DNA from: Hygrophila difformis
Lineage: Eukaryota; Streptophyta; Magnoliopsida; Lamiales; Acanthaceae
Assembly (NCBI GenBank): GCA_030278955.1
Contig: JAOANR010000002.1
Span: 10,529,982 to 10,593,981, forward strand
Length of the DNA stretch: 64,000 bases
Direction: 5' to 3'
Part shown: piece after piece, positions 1 to 11,421 of the stretch
Numbering within the stretch: position 1 is the first letter of the stretch
Layout of the letters: each line of letters starts with the position of its first letter
Translations under genes and position numbers: made by a program
The notes under the pieces: model-generated
Database searches by the model: none
Seen by the model: the letters and a program-made list of their open reading frames with translations, nothing else
Told to the model about the DNA's origin: nothing

Positions 1-1245
1 TCCATATACTATCTCAAAAGGAGACATGTTAGTGGCACTGTGGATGTGCCTGTTATAAGCAAATTCAATGTATGACAGACACTCATCCCAACTCTTATAA
101 CTAGAAGTAATAATAATTCTCAAAAGTTACCCAACACTCTGTTGATGGCTTCAGTCGGTCCATCCGTCTGTGGGTGATAAGCAGATGATAACAAGAGTTT
201 CGTGTCAATTTCATGCCAAAGCGATTTTCAGAATAGCTGATGAATTTCGTGTCCCGGTCCTACACTATCGTTTTTCGGGATCCCACGGAGACGCACTACC
301 TCTTTAAAGAAGAGTTTGGCAATGTGATGTGCGTCATTGGTCTTTGTGCACGGTATGAAGTGAGCCATTTTGCTGAATCGGTCTACCACCACGAAAATAG
401 AATCCTTATTTCTTGCAGTGCGGGGTAGTCCGAGCACAAAGTCCATTGATAAATCAACCCATGGGCCCTCGGGAATTGGAAGAGGCATATAAAGACCATG
501 TGGGTGCGATTTGGATTTTGCCTTCAGACAGAAAATACACTTGGAGATAAAATCATCCACATCTCTCCTCATTCCCGGCTAGTAGAATCTCTCAGTCAAA
601 ATTCAAGAAGTGGCGGTTCTGTCGAAATGTCCCATGAGGTCGCCACTGTGCACTTCTCGAATGAGAAACTCTCGAATTGATCCTCGGGGGATGCACAAAC
701 AGTTTTCATAGTACAAAAAATCCTTCGAGTCTCGAAAACTCTTCGAAACTGTGTGCTTCGGTCGCCGACCAAGCTTCCTTAAAGTCCGGATCAGTGGCAT
801 ATTGATCCTTCACATGTTAAAACCCAATCAGATGAGTCGTGGCATAGGCTGCCAAGGCGTGTCTTCGGGAGAGGGCATCCGCAACAACATTCTCCTTTCC
901 CTTTTTGTATATTTGAGTACATAGGGGAAGGTTTCGATGAATCCGCTCCAACGGGCATGCCGTTTCCCTAGTTGTCCTTGGGTCCTAATGTGCTTGAGGG
1001 TTTCGTGATCCGTATGGATAATGAATCACGACCCCTAAAGTAGTGCTGCCACGTCTTTAAGGTCCTAACCACAACGTAGAGCTCCTTGTCATATGTAGAA
1101 TAATTCAAAACAGCTCCGGAGAATTTCTCACTGTGGTATGCCACGGGTTTTTCCATCTTGAAGTAAAACTGCACGCATCCCCGTGCCCGAAGCGTCACAT
1201 TCGATCTCGAATGGTTTCTCAAAATTTGGTAGGGCCAGGACTGGG
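1..1245 (-). pseudogene. Ty3/gypsy pol fragment (RNase H and integrase), copy A
   Basis: Reading on the minus strand, the RNase H region lies at about 970-1235 (ECDASG active-site start, then HSEKF and YSTYDKELY). The integrase zinc-binding region and catalytic core lie at about 228-572 (CIFCLKAKS, then [13 protein letters not shown] with the first catalytic Asp). This order is typical of Ty3/gypsy pol. The frame is broken repeatedly: an extra T near 273-277 shifts the core just before the expected DRD motif, and the RNase H frame is interrupted. The block is nearly identical to 24856-26097. It cannot make a working enzyme. The rest of the element lies left of the window. Confidence 0.85.
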
Positions 1246-1304
1246 TGCCAAGGATCATAGGATACATTCTTGAAAAGAAAAGAAAGATGAAGAAGCAAGT
1301 AGGT
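1246..1304 (-). repeat. Start of a solo LTR, cut by the assembly gap
   Basis: The sequence after CTGGG at 1241-1245 begins TGCCAAGGATC and matches the left end of the complete solo LTR at 26098-27364. Only 59 bp remain before the run of Ns. The same insertion point and target CTGGG appear in both copies, so the insertion predates the duplication, or the two copies are alleles of one locus. Confidence 0.7.
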
Positions 1305-1804
1305 NNNNNNNNNNNNNNNNNNNNNNNNNNNNNNNNNNNNNNNNNNNNNNNNNNNNNNNNNNNNNNNNNNNNNNNNNNNNNNNNNNNNNNNNNNNNNNNN
1401 NNNNNNNNNNNNNNNNNNNNNNNNNNNNNNNNNNNNNNNNNNNNNNNNNNNNNNNNNNNNNNNNNNNNNNNNNNNNNNNNNNNNNNNNNNNNNNNNNNNN
1501 NNNNNNNNNNNNNNNNNNNNNNNNNNNNNNNNNNNNNNNNNNNNNNNNNNNNNNNNNNNNNNNNNNNNNNNNNNNNNNNNNNNNNNNNNNNNNNNNNNNN
1601 NNNNNNNNNNNNNNNNNNNNNNNNNNNNNNNNNNNNNNNNNNNNNNNNNNNNNNNNNNNNNNNNNNNNNNNNNNNNNNNNNNNNNNNNNNNNNNNNNNNN
1701 NNNNNNNNNNNNNNNNNNNNNNNNNNNNNNNNNNNNNNNNNNNNNNNNNNNNNNNNNNNNNNNNNNNNNNNNNNNNNNNNNNNNNNNNNNNNNNNNNNNN
1801 NNNN
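1305..1804. other. Assembly gap (500 N)
   Basis: Exactly 500 Ns, a conventional scaffold-gap size, so the true distance is unknown. Both flanks match internal parts of the third contig (left flank at about 26153, right flank at 15371). This makes the join suspicious. Confidence 0.99.
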
Positions 1805-2069
1805 CATGGAAAACCAGGTTCTTGGTTGGGAAGACTCCACAAATCTGAGAGATTATTTTCGGAATTTAAAGGAATTTAAGATCCGGAATAAACCTCGCAG
1901 ATAAATGGAACTGACCCAACCTAATTTTATGCAAGTAGATTATTTTAAATAAAGGCCCAATGTTTTGAATTTACTTGGACTGAATTCATCTAGGTCCAAA
2001 TCAAATAAAATAGACGCAGGCCCAACATCACACTCGGGCCCAGTCCGTTGAAAATTTGAAAATTCAAAA

Positions 2070-2482
2070 TGTTTGTCGCGGAATGACCATTCTGTCGCGG
2101 AACAACGTTCCGCGACCAAGTGCAACTCCGCGACAAAGTTTCACTCATCCTTGAACCCTGATTGTCCCTGTCACGGAGTAACCATTTTGTCGCGATGCAC
2201 AGCATCGCCACCAAGTGCAATTCCGCGACAAAACTTCACTCATCCCTGAACTCTGTTTGTCTCTGTCGCGGAACACTTTGTCGCGGAGCACGACTCCGCG
2301 ACAAAGTTCCTGTTCCGCGACACGGGCACACCACCCCATTCTTCCTTGCCATTTTGTCGCGGTACACTTTGTCGCGGTGCATGACTCCGCGACAAAGTCC
2401 CATTTCCGCGACACCTCTAATGTCACCGAGCCTGGTCGCGTAATCCTGTTCCGCGACAATGGGCTAGGGTTCCGCGACCGGC
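2070..2482 (+). repeat. Cluster of CpG-rich inverted repeats (GTCGCG type)
   Basis: About eight words of the form GTCGCG+4 nt face their complements. The clearest is at 2094-2116: stem GTCGCGGAAC, loop AAC, full complement. At 2279-2301 the stem is GTCGCGGAG. At 2193-2215 the variable part is ATGC facing GCAT with one mismatch. The cluster ends just before a TATA-like element, so it sits where a U3 enhancer would be. Confidence 0.85.
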
Positions 2483-2486
2483 CCAT

Positions 2487-2499
2487 TAGTATTTAAACC
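2487..2499 (+). promoter_or_regulatory. TATA-like element upstream of the two-exon gene
   Basis: TAGTATTTAAACC lies about 155 bp upstream of the ATG at 2654 and just downstream of the palindrome cluster, followed by a pyrimidine-rich stretch. The position fits a core promoter with a roughly 120-nt 5' UTR. It resembles the U3-TATA layout of the LTRs elsewhere in the window. No transcript evidence is available here. Confidence 0.5.
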
Positions 2500-2653
2500 C
2501 TTTCCCCTCCCTCTTCTTCCCCACACTCCCACACTTAGAAAATTTTCGAAAACTGCTCGTACGCGAAAGCCTTCCCCGAAGAACACCACAGTGTTCCTCG
2601 CACTCGTTTCCCACCACTTCCAGGCGTTACTCTGCCCAATTTTCGCGAACCCA

Positions 2654-5600
2654 ATGGAACCTCCATCTTCATCTTCGCCCCCGAAGCAGACCGAGCCCTG
2701 GTAAGTGTTTTCTATCCGATTCTTGCGCATTCTCGAGACCCTGTTATGCGATCCTTGTGTTGTTTTTCTTTTCCATTTATGTAAATAGGGCTGTTTTATG
2801 TTCATTCCCTCTGTTTTAGTTCGATTTTGGCGATTCTTGATGTGGGCACTGTTTATTTGAGGATTGCTGTGATTTTTTGTGTTGGCCGAGCATGTTTTGG
2901 AAGAAGTGTGTTTTTGATTGGGGTTGGGGAAAATCGATTTTGTATGGGCATTCGATTTTGAGAAGTTAGGGCTGTTAGAGAACTCAGACAGCAGGTAGGA
3001 GTTAGCAATGGCAAATTCTCACCATCGTTGGTTTTTCAAGCTTTTAGTGTTCACAAGAATAATTCACTTTCCAAAGGGAACTCGGTCCTTATCTCATTTA
3101 ATATTACTTCTGTGTGCATTCATGATTTGAGAAATCTGAGCCTTATCTGGATGTCAATGAACATTTGGTTATTTTTCTCTGGATAGCTTGGTGTTATTGA
3201 TTGTCTCGATTTTTGCAAAGCATGAGTGTTTTTGTTTGGTTAATTAGTAAGAAAGCATGCTGGTATGATTAATTTGACGTTCTCACTGAGATTTTGAAGC
3301 ATGTTAGTAAGTTTGATCTTATGTTGAGAAAAAGTATGATCATGTGTTGATGGTTTGCTTTGAGAGTTCATGTTGTTTGCATGCCAATGTTCATTTAATG
3401 CCCCTCCCCTGATTTTGGCAACTTGTGTGTATGGGTACAGCAATCTGCACAAAAGTGGGTGTATGGCCTTTTTATGGCAATCCCAGTGCACACCATCCAC
3501 TTTTCAGCAAGAATCACTTTTTCACAAAAGACAAAAATAGTGCTAGGAATTTTGGGTTGACAAATGTGTTTTTGTTCCCAATGGAACTAAAGAGTGTGAG
3601 TTAAGTAGCAGTATTTTTGCCACCTCAACTGCTATCTTTTTACAAAAATCCAAAAAAAAAAAAAAAAAATGGAACCACACACATCCCACTTTTCATTAAA
3701 TAAAATCAAGTCAACCTTTTCAAAATTAAAAATAGTGTTTGCATTTTCTTGAACGTTTTCACTGTCCAATGACAGTCCAAACAATCCGGAAATAGCAACT
3801 CCACTCCGCCACGTCTCCATTGCACATTCCACTCTCGAGCAATCCATTCCACCGCTATCATTTCATTCCATTTTCAACAAGTGCCTCGAGCTTGTTTAAT
3901 AAAATTGGAAAAACAAATTTTTGGGCCCAATGGCCCATTAAAAAAGGGAATTTTTTTTGGTCCAATGACCACTTTATTTTTTTTTTCTTTGAGTTCTCCC
4001 TTTTGATTGGACTCAATAGTCCAATTAAGATATCTTCTTCGAGGTCCTTAAGCAAAAGCACCTCATCTTTGGATCTTTTAATAAACTCAAGATCAAATCG
4101 CTTAAATCACATTTCGAGCTTAGCAAAGCTCAAAATGTGAGGATGTTGATTTTCAAGCCTGAGTAGTCTTTGAAAAATTATAAAAATTTGGATGTATCTA
4201 AACACTTTGACCTTTTTCAGGAATGAGTTGGTAGTGCAATCAGGCATCGGGTTACCTGACTGCACCTATGAGGCTGCTGGCAAGCAGGCCGCAATTGATC
4301 GAACGGAGATTAAGGACACGAGAGATGCCATCAAATCAGTTTACAAGGTACCTCTGGACCACACTACGGATGAAAAATTGAAACTTTCTCCGGGATGGGA
4401 CGTGCATATCCCTCCAGAAGAAAGAACGATAGTTGCTGCATCGATAGAGAGGGACTACTATCACTTCCTGAAGAAGTTTTGGGTGAGGATGATGGAGCAT
4501 GCCCCTCAAGACGAAAAGACAACTCCTGAGGTCCACCACGAACGCATCCAATTGAAGTTCAAAGAGCACAGGGCTGTGTGGAACCGGCATGTGGAAAAAG
4601 GAACGAAAGATCCAAATATAGCTGACTTTGACATCATCATCCCTAACCAGATCGTAGATCCTCAAGTTCGGATGGCCTTCGAGCACAAGCAGATGGATCT
4701 AAGTAGGGTCATCAACAGTGGGGCCATCATGATGTATGAAGCATTCCCATTCAAGTGGAATCCGTATCTGTTTGAAGCAAAAGGACCAGTGGAGCAGAGG
4801 TGGATTACAGATCTAGCTCGTGCCAGGCATCGAGAGCTGACCTTCAATCTGTACAAACGCCTCAAAAACGCTGAGAAATTTGAACAAAGCCACAACACCT
4901 CATTGTTGAACACAATGAGGAAGATGATCAAGGATGCACGCGATCAATGGGATGAACTGACTACGGTCTGGGGAAAAGGCAATGCAAGTATCACTAAGTC
5001 CTTTCTGGAAGAAGGAATAGTATTACCTGCAGATGAGGTACTTGAAACCATCTTCACACACAGAAGGTATGGACGGTACGGAACAAACAAGGATGATGAA
5101 TTTCCCCAGCACATAGCAGTATTAAGGGACCAGCTGCAAGTGGATATACGCAAAGGTGGCTGGAAACCCAAAAAGAAAAAGGAAAGGCAGTTCAATTTAC
5201 TATCAAAAACTGAGGCTGGGTTGTATCTCACGTACGATTCGGCAGAAGACATGTCCTACCTTGAAGGAATTCAAAAGGATCTGGTAGGAGGCATGATGAA
5301 TCAGTACAGGGACTCCTACTGGGAATTGATCATGGAAATGGACAAGTTTGCACTTGAATACTGTAATAGTACTGCAAATGGGAAGAAGGTCTTGCACTAC
5401 AACAACGTTCGTAGAAAGTTCTGCTCCAAGATCAAGAAGGACTGGGAGGACCAGCTGGGGAGAATCACTCAAAAGAGTTTCATTGAGGATTACTTACAGC
5501 GCGCCGAGAAGCAACTAGGCTATGAGGGTGAACCAAACAGAGAAGAGGATCCCGACGCTGAGATTGATGCCTACTTCTCCACTCCCCCTGAGGCCAACCC

Positions 5601-6501
5601 ACAGCCTACCCAGCCAGCAGTACAAGCTTCGGCTTTGCCGCCAAGAGGGCATACTAACGTGCAAGAAGTTGCTACGTCCGAGCCAGTGGTGCAACAAGAA
5701 GCAACCCGGACTCCAACGCAGCCAGCTCAATCTGAAATGCCAGCACCTGCCACCACTAAGGCACCAATACCGCCCGAGAAAACCTCCAATACTGTTGTTA
5801 CATCTGAAGGTCAGCCAGCACCTCAACCGGGAACGAGGAGAAGGTTGGTAAAATCTGCTGACAAAGATAAACCAGCAAGAGTTCCGGAAAAGAAAGTGGA
5901 GATCAAGGAACCTGAGCCAACTGTTAGGAAGGTGGCAGAGCCCACAGATCCCAAGGACAGAGGTAAGAAACCGATGCCACCACCACCTCCGAAAAAGAAG
6001 CATCAAGTGGCATTCGATGCTGAGCTAGCCAGAAAAATGCAAAATGATGAATTTGCATCAGCCGGGCTCATGGATCAAGTAACAGGTGGTTCGGGAATAG
6101 AGAAATTGACTGAGGAAGAATGCTTGGCAAGGGAAAAGAAAGCTGCAGAGGAAGAGCAGATCAGAAAGAATATTCAGCAGACGAAGGATGAAGAAACTGC
6201 CAGAAAGATGCAAGCTGATCTGGAAAGCAGGAAATCTGGAGAGGCTGAACAGGGTGATGAGGAAGACTTCGAGCTGAAGATCACTGGAGAAGTGCAGGGG
6301 CGTGGATTGAAAGTTAAAGAAGAACAACCTCCTGCATGGACTGGCCCCACTGCACATGATGCTGAGACTATCCGGGGAGATATAAGGAAAAGGCTTAACG
6401 AGCAGATCGAAGCAAGGATTGATAGAGGAGAGGGGCCTGAACAAATCCGTCATCACACAGAAGCATCCCGAATCATTGATCCTCTTGTTGGCTCGGCCTG
6501 A
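2654..6501 (+). CDS. Two-exon gene for a large unrecognised element-borne protein
   Basis: Exon 1 (2654-2700) encodes MEPPSSSSPPKQTEP plus two bases. A GTAAGT donor follows at 2701 and an acceptor CTTTTTCAG ends at 4220. Joining restores codon TGG and continues in the open frame W-N-E-L-V-V from 4221, so the start at 4192 inside the intron is a spurious ATG. The protein has about 775 residues to the stop at 6499-6501. The first 440 or so are globular and match no family I recognise. Next comes a Pro/Gln/Thr-rich stretch, then a Lys/Glu-rich probable coiled coil. The frame stays open past the TGA for about 200 nt, so this stop may be a mutation (CGA to TGA would fit) separating it from the next frame. 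It is probably a cargo or accessory ORF of a large non-autonomous LTR element, not a host housekeeping gene. Confidence 0.6.
2701..4220 (+). other. Intron of the large element gene (1.52 kb)
   Basis: GT-AG boundaries (GTAAGTG at 2701, TTTTTCAG ending 4220), AT-rich with no sustained frame. It has poly-A and poly-T runs near 3652-3669 and 3951-3985. Near its 3' end it contains a hairpin plus PPT-like motif and a TGTTGA LTR-like start (4107-4149), so part of the intron appears to derive from an older LTR boundary. The second copy has the same intron at 16267-17783. Confidence 0.6.
4107..4149 (+). promoter_or_regulatory. Stem-loop overlapping a polypurine-like tract and LTR-like start
   Basis: The inner stem GAGCTT (4116-4121) pairs with AAGCTC (4126-4131). 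One mismatch later the arms TCACATTT and AAATGTGA continue pairing, 14 pairs in all. The 3' arm overlaps AAATGTGAGGA, followed at 4144 by TGTTGA. The same AAATGTGAGGATGTTGA string occurs at 10104 and 15271, each after a different hairpin. This looks like a PPT/LTR boundary of Tat-type elements. Here it lies inside the inferred intron. Confidence 0.6.
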
Positions 6502-8501
6502 ATTGAGGTAGTCATCACTAAAGAAGGATCATCGCATCAAGCTGAACAGCCACAAGGCTCGCATGAGTCCATTGATCCAGCAGCATTGGCCAAAACATTG
6601 GAAGAACAGCCAGGCGACCATCTCATGGCCTCTGCGCTTAAGGAAAAGGTTCAGGAAATTGTGACTGAAGCTGCAGAGGGAAATGATTCAGAAGAAGAAG
6701 CTCGGCAGAGGAGCAAGAATTCATGGATCAGATGGCGCCTATTTTGCAACGTCCAGTTGGACGAGCTGCGAGAATTAGGGAGGAGGAGGAGGTATCAACT
6801 GATGTTGATGACCGTAATTTTCATGTTGAGGAGGAATTCGGAGATGAAACAGCTCATGGAGAAGGAGAGCCAAGTCAGAGGGGAGATGAGGCTGAACCAA
6901 GGGATGACCAGCCACAGGAAGGAGACGATCAAACAGACTGGCACACGAGCAACGACGAATCTGTCGGATCCATTCGACCAGTCGAGTTCTGGTCCGAGAA
7001 TACTGTGAGGCAAAGGATGGGCGTTTCAAAGGAATATGAGAAGAAAAAGCTGAGTGAAGAACAGATGCAGATCAAGTTCAATGGCAACAAAGAGAATGCA
7101 GAAAAGTATAAGAAGTTGCAGAAAATGATAGTGCCAGATAAAGGATTCAGACCCGATGCATTGTCACACCCCACTGTTGAGACTTTCTACAGAAATCAAG
7201 AGTGGGGTAACTTCATGCTGCATCATGACGAAGATGGCTTCGTGGAGCTAACAAAGGAATTCTTTTGCAACATCGATAAAGCTGCCAGAACAACATGGAT
7301 CCGTGGACAAGTGATAAACATTGCACCTGATTGGCTGAATCAGTTCTTTGGGACTCCGGACATTAAAAGTGAATTCCCCCCTGATGAGATCATGACAAAG
7401 AGAGCCAAGACGAGCGAATATGCGAAGTATGCAACCTTGGCTAACAGCATGACAAGCGTGACCGCCCCAGGACACACATTCAATGCAAAATGGCTGCGGA
7501 TACAGTTCATGCCAACTTATGAGTTCTACATGTCCAAGATCCGGCCCAATTCGCATCCGCATACCACATCTGGGAATGTATTGATGGGATTTGCAAGAAT
7601 GTGGAGCGGAGCAAAACTGAATGTAGGGAGGCATGTATTCGAGGTGATGATAACCCGAATAGAGGATAGACAGGTGCTATGCTATCCAAATCTGATTAGG
7701 AGAATCTGCATAGCTCAGGGAGTTGATTTGAGCGCTTTTGAGGGTGACACAGTGGTGAAAGTAAACCCACCTATCAGTGTGCCAAGACTTCCCCTGTGTG
7801 AGAGTATTAGATATTCTCTTCCCCAATTGTTCGGCAGAGGAGATTCAGACGCTCAATCCTCTTTCATATCAAGTGGGCAGGCATCGAGGAAACGAAAGAG
7901 ACAGCCCAAGGCAAAGAAGGGAACACAGAAAACCTGTGCTGATGCAGGACCTTCGAATGTCCAAGAAGAGCCTCCTGCAGATCAAGAACATTCAGAGACG
8001 CCAATTCCAGTTCCGGCAGCTCCGATTCCACCTCCGACTCAGCCTCAACCTCAGATGCCTCCTCAAAGCCAGAACGTTTCGCAATTCCCTGCTGATTCCC
8101 AAACAATTGAGATGGTGAGCAGGATGAGTCAATCTATGCTCGAGGGAATGAAGTCCATGACTAATGTAGTTATGGCAAGCCAAGAGGAACAGCGGAAAAG
8201 GGCCGAAGAGGAGCGTGAAGAGCGAAGGAGGGAGAGAGAAGAAGAACGCCAAGAGCGTAGGAGAGAAAAGGAAGAGAAGCGAAAGGAGAAGCAGGAGAAG
8301 GAAAAGAGAGAGGAAGAATTCAAGAAAATGATGATGGAAAGGGAAGAGCGCATGCACAGAGAAAGAGTGGAGAGTGAAGAAAAGCAGCGCAGAATGATGG
8401 AAACACTAATGCAAGCACTCATCAGTCAACTTCCCAAGCCACCCCCACCTCCATCAGATGCAGCAGAGCCGTCGAGTCAGCCAGGGGAGAGAACATATTG
8501 A
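6502..8501 (+). CDS. Plant transposon-protein-like ORF with charged C-terminal coiled coil
   Basis: The longest frame is 6723-8501 (592 aa). Residues of about 145-350 show the layout I associate with the 'putative plant transposon protein' family (Pfam PF20167, from memory): a FYRNQEWGNF start, WIRGQVINIAPDWLNQFFG, then FMPTYEFYMSKIRP and GAKLNVGRHVF. A basic KRKRQPKAKK stretch could be a nuclear signal. A Pro/Gln-rich linker follows, then a long Arg/Glu-rich coiled coil. Upstream, 6502-6700 continues the previous gene's frame in phase, and a frameshift near 6690-6705 links it to this frame. The two were therefore probably one protein of about 1,440 residues, now split by a TGA and a frameshift. 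Function unknown. Confidence 0.55.
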
Positions 8502-10080
8502 GTATGTAATTGTCATTTCAATCGAGCATAACTGTAAATATCATATAAGAGAATTTCATTTCCCTTGTGCAAAATCGTTCAGATTGCAATGGAATCTCTT
8601 GTAATTGATATCATTCACTGTTTTAATTTTGGAATTTTGCAGTCCAAACAATTTTATTCTCGAAAAGATGTCTGCACAGTCCAAGATGAATAAGTGACTG
8701 TCAGGCCAAAAATATGCTGTGGACATACTCTGTATGTCAGCAGTGCCTCTTTACTGCTTTAAACTAAACAACCAGCAAAAATGTGCATAAACTTGCTCTA
8801 AATTCACATGTTGAATTTAGGTTTGTGATTAAATTTTCAAACTTTTAAATTGGGATAATATAATTGAAGACATGCATGAAATGAATTCCTGAGGTTTTGA
8901 GCTATAAAAATTTAATGATGCGATCAGCTTATTGGGTAATAAATCTGCATGTTAGAGATTTCGATTGAATAAATTGTTAGAATTAAGCTTTGATTAAACT
9001 TGAGAATATTGTATGACATGAATCAACCCAACCTTGTGAGATTTGAGCCATGAGTCACTTTTACTCATTTATTTTCCTTGATGTGTGAATCACTTTGATT
9101 AAAGGACACTAGAACTCGCAATTGGGACCGATTCAAGACCATGCCATATTCCCGAAATCGAGCATATGATCGAGGCACTTAGAAAAACCCAAATTTTTGG
9201 CCTTCTTTTGAAATCCAAAACCCAAAAATATTTTCCCTTTAGGATTAACCACTTTGAGCCTTAAGCCTAATTTTTCTTTGAAGCCCTCTATATTATTCCC
9301 AGCCTTATAAAAAGACCAAGAAATTCAAACCCAAGTGTGCAAGGATAAATTCTATCAAAGGCATCAAACTTATGATCATCAATCTATACTAATCGGTGTG
9401 TTATAAACCGATTCAAAAAAAAAAAAAGTTGAATTTCATTCAACAAAGATAAATTGCAAACGACAAGCAATTAGACAATAGTCTAATGTCATGCAATAGA
9501 AAGAGAAAAGCAAAAGAAAGAAAGAAACAATGATGATCATAAACTCTAAATAAAAATGCCAAGTTATGATAGATTAATCCCTGCCACTTATTAACCCAAT
9601 ATTTCCCTTTCCTATCTAATGCTACAACCGTATGCCCCATTATAATCCTTAAATAAGACCTCATGATCTCGATTTGAAGAAATGAGCCGGTGGCGAGTTG
9701 GTCTGATTGCAAGCTTATGGGATAATTTAATTAAATTTGATTTAGAGCGTTCATAATTAAACCCCAATTGAGAGTGAGTGAATTTTCCGATCCTCTTATA
9801 AGTGAGGCTCTGTTTCATTAAGAATGTTCATGTCATGCCTTAATTCTAATTTTTAATCTTTGCATCTTTCAAACATGATATTCATGAAGGATTAATAATA
9901 ATGTTTGATTTGTAGGCCCGATATAGTGAGCAAGTATCATTTCATTAAACACTGCAGTCAAGGGAGTTTAATACTTGTAGTTTTTGATTGTCTTATCCCA
10001 ATCCAAAAAGAATGTGATTTATGAAGCCACGAAAATGAATTGAATATGTAGAGTCCGTGTTCTTACGAACATTGACTCTG
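8502..10080 (+). other. Non-coding 3' region of the element
   Basis: About 1.6 kb of AT-rich sequence without a credible frame, between the last ORF and the hairpin-PPT boundary at 10081-10114. Tat-type and other large plant elements often carry a long non-coding stretch here. A short poly-A run lies at about 9415-9427. I see nothing else definite. Confidence 0.6.
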
Positions 10081-10114
10081 ACTGCTCGGGGACGATCAGT
10101 ATTAAATGTGAGGA
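10081..10114 (+). promoter_or_regulatory. Hairpin plus polypurine tract before an LTR
   Basis: ACTGCTCG (10081-10088), loop GGGA, then CGATCAGT (10093-10100) pair with one mismatch. The outer arms ACATT (10069) and AATGT (10105) also pair. AAATGTGAGGA follows and then TGTTGATAATGG at 10115. CTCGGGGACGA is the kind of motif found before the PPT in Tat/Ogre-type elements. Confidence 0.7.
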
Positions 10115-10473
10115 TGTTGATAATGGCCAAAAATGACCATTATTTTCAATCCATTTCCGTGTCTTAAACGGGCATTTGATCGCATTCCGGTCTTACATTA
10201 AGTAAGAAAGCAATCGAATTGGACTGATTTATGCATAATTGTAAAAATAATAAGCTGGTGTGAAAAAGGCATGAATATGTAATTTTATTACATATTTATG
10301 TTGGAAAAATCCAAAAACATGAGAAAAAGAAAAGAAAAGAAAAAGGAATGGAAAAGATGGGCAAAAGAATAAAGCAAGCCCACAAAATACAAAAGATGGG
10401 AAAAAGAGAGAAAAGCCCACAAAAAGAACATTTTCGGCCCATCTGGCCCAATCCAGCAGGCCCAGGAAGACCT

Positions 10474-10745
10474 CTGTCGCGGAAGCCCCTTGGCGCGATG
10501 CAGTGTTCCGCGACCAAAGGAGGGTTCCGCGACCAAGCAACCTCAGCGAAAGGAGAAGACAAGCCAGAGCCCTCTGTCGCGATACCTTTGTCGCGATGTC
10601 CTGTTCCGCGACAAAGGTCCATTCCGCGACAAAGATGCATTTTTAGAGACACAAGACCCAGTCGAGAAGCTTTGCCACATGCAGTGTGTTCCGCGACCAA
10701 ACTTGGTGCTCCGAGACAAAGCTGTGATGTGTGTGATGTCTTGAG
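10474..10745 (+). repeat. GTCGCG-type inverted-repeat cluster in U3
   Basis: Words such as CTGTCGCGGAAG, TGTTCCGCGACC, TTGTCGCGATG and ATTCCGCGACAAAG alternate in opposite orientation, ending about 45 bp before the TATA box. Same codeword as at 2070-2482, but a different order and different spacers. Confidence 0.8.
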
Positions 10746-10790
10746 ACACAATGGGCTCAAATCAAGGCCCATGAGCTTAGGGTTTCCCCT

Positions 10791-10800
10791 CTATAAATAT
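10791..10800 (+). promoter_or_regulatory. TATA box of the LTR starting at 10115
   Basis: CTATAAATAT lies about 676 bp into the LTR, downstream of the palindrome cluster. It is followed by GAGGTGTTTCC, a typical spacing to a transcription start about 30 bp on. Confidence 0.6.
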
Positions 10801-11421
10801 GAGGTGTTTCCTTTGAGCTAGGGGTTGGAAGAATTTTAGAGAGACTACACATTCTTGAAGACAAGTGGGGAGTTCAGTAGTTTAGTCTAGTTTAGGGTAG
10901 TTTAGTTAGGTTTTTCTTGTATTATTTAATTCATGCACTAGTTAGATGTAGTTTATTGCGCTTTGGTTAGATAGCCAGTTTTTACACCTTATTTTCCTGT
11001 TCTAAACTTTTGTTTTAGGGATTGTGATACCCAAATCATGGGTATGAACAACACCGTTTAATAATATGGGAAAACATTCTCCATTTGTGTCCCAAAATCA
11101 TGAAATGGGTCTCACACCCCATGGATCTTACTGCTTTCGTTTTCCTTGGGTCATTTGATCCTTGTTTTGCATTTTAATGTCACTGCTTGGTGACTATTTC
11201 GTGGGATAATGTTGCATGCTTATGGGTGATCAAGCTCAGATTATGGTTTCTTAAGAATTAAGTCTGTTTTACTTCTTTTATGTTCAGCATGTTCTAGCTA
11301 GATTCTTATTCTGTTTTGTTATTTTGAGCTTAGTTTAGCTTTTGAATCTGAAAAGGGTGAGATCACACATAATGCATGCCACTGTTCCACTTTACTTTTC
11401 TGACATGTGTACTGGACACAC

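Larger units (their letters stand above)
1805..6234. repeat. Segmental duplicate of 15371-19800
   Basis: Collinear and almost identical to 15371-19800, with a constant offset of about 13,566. By eye the differences are few: single substitutions, A/T homopolymer length near 3652 and 3962, and an extra AAC codon in the other copy near 18965. The left limit coincides with the contig edge. The right limit is where the other copy jumps into unrelated sequence. It may be a true duplication or unmerged haplotypes. Confidence 0.9.

Noticed and set aside
2070..2482. Small proteins encoded across the GTCGCG clusters (several overlapping frames on both strands)
   Set aside because: Frames are open only because the palindromic words lack stops. 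They are repetitive, start arbitrarily and have no conserved domain.
4107..4149. Helitron 3' end (hairpin near a terminus)
   Set aside because: No CTRR-T terminus follows the hairpin. The next motif is a PPT-like tract and TGTTGA, as in LTR elements.
4192..4220. ATG at 4192 as the start of the large protein
   Set aside because: It lies inside the inferred intron, just before the TTTTTCAG acceptor. Splicing from exon 1 gives a better start and phase.
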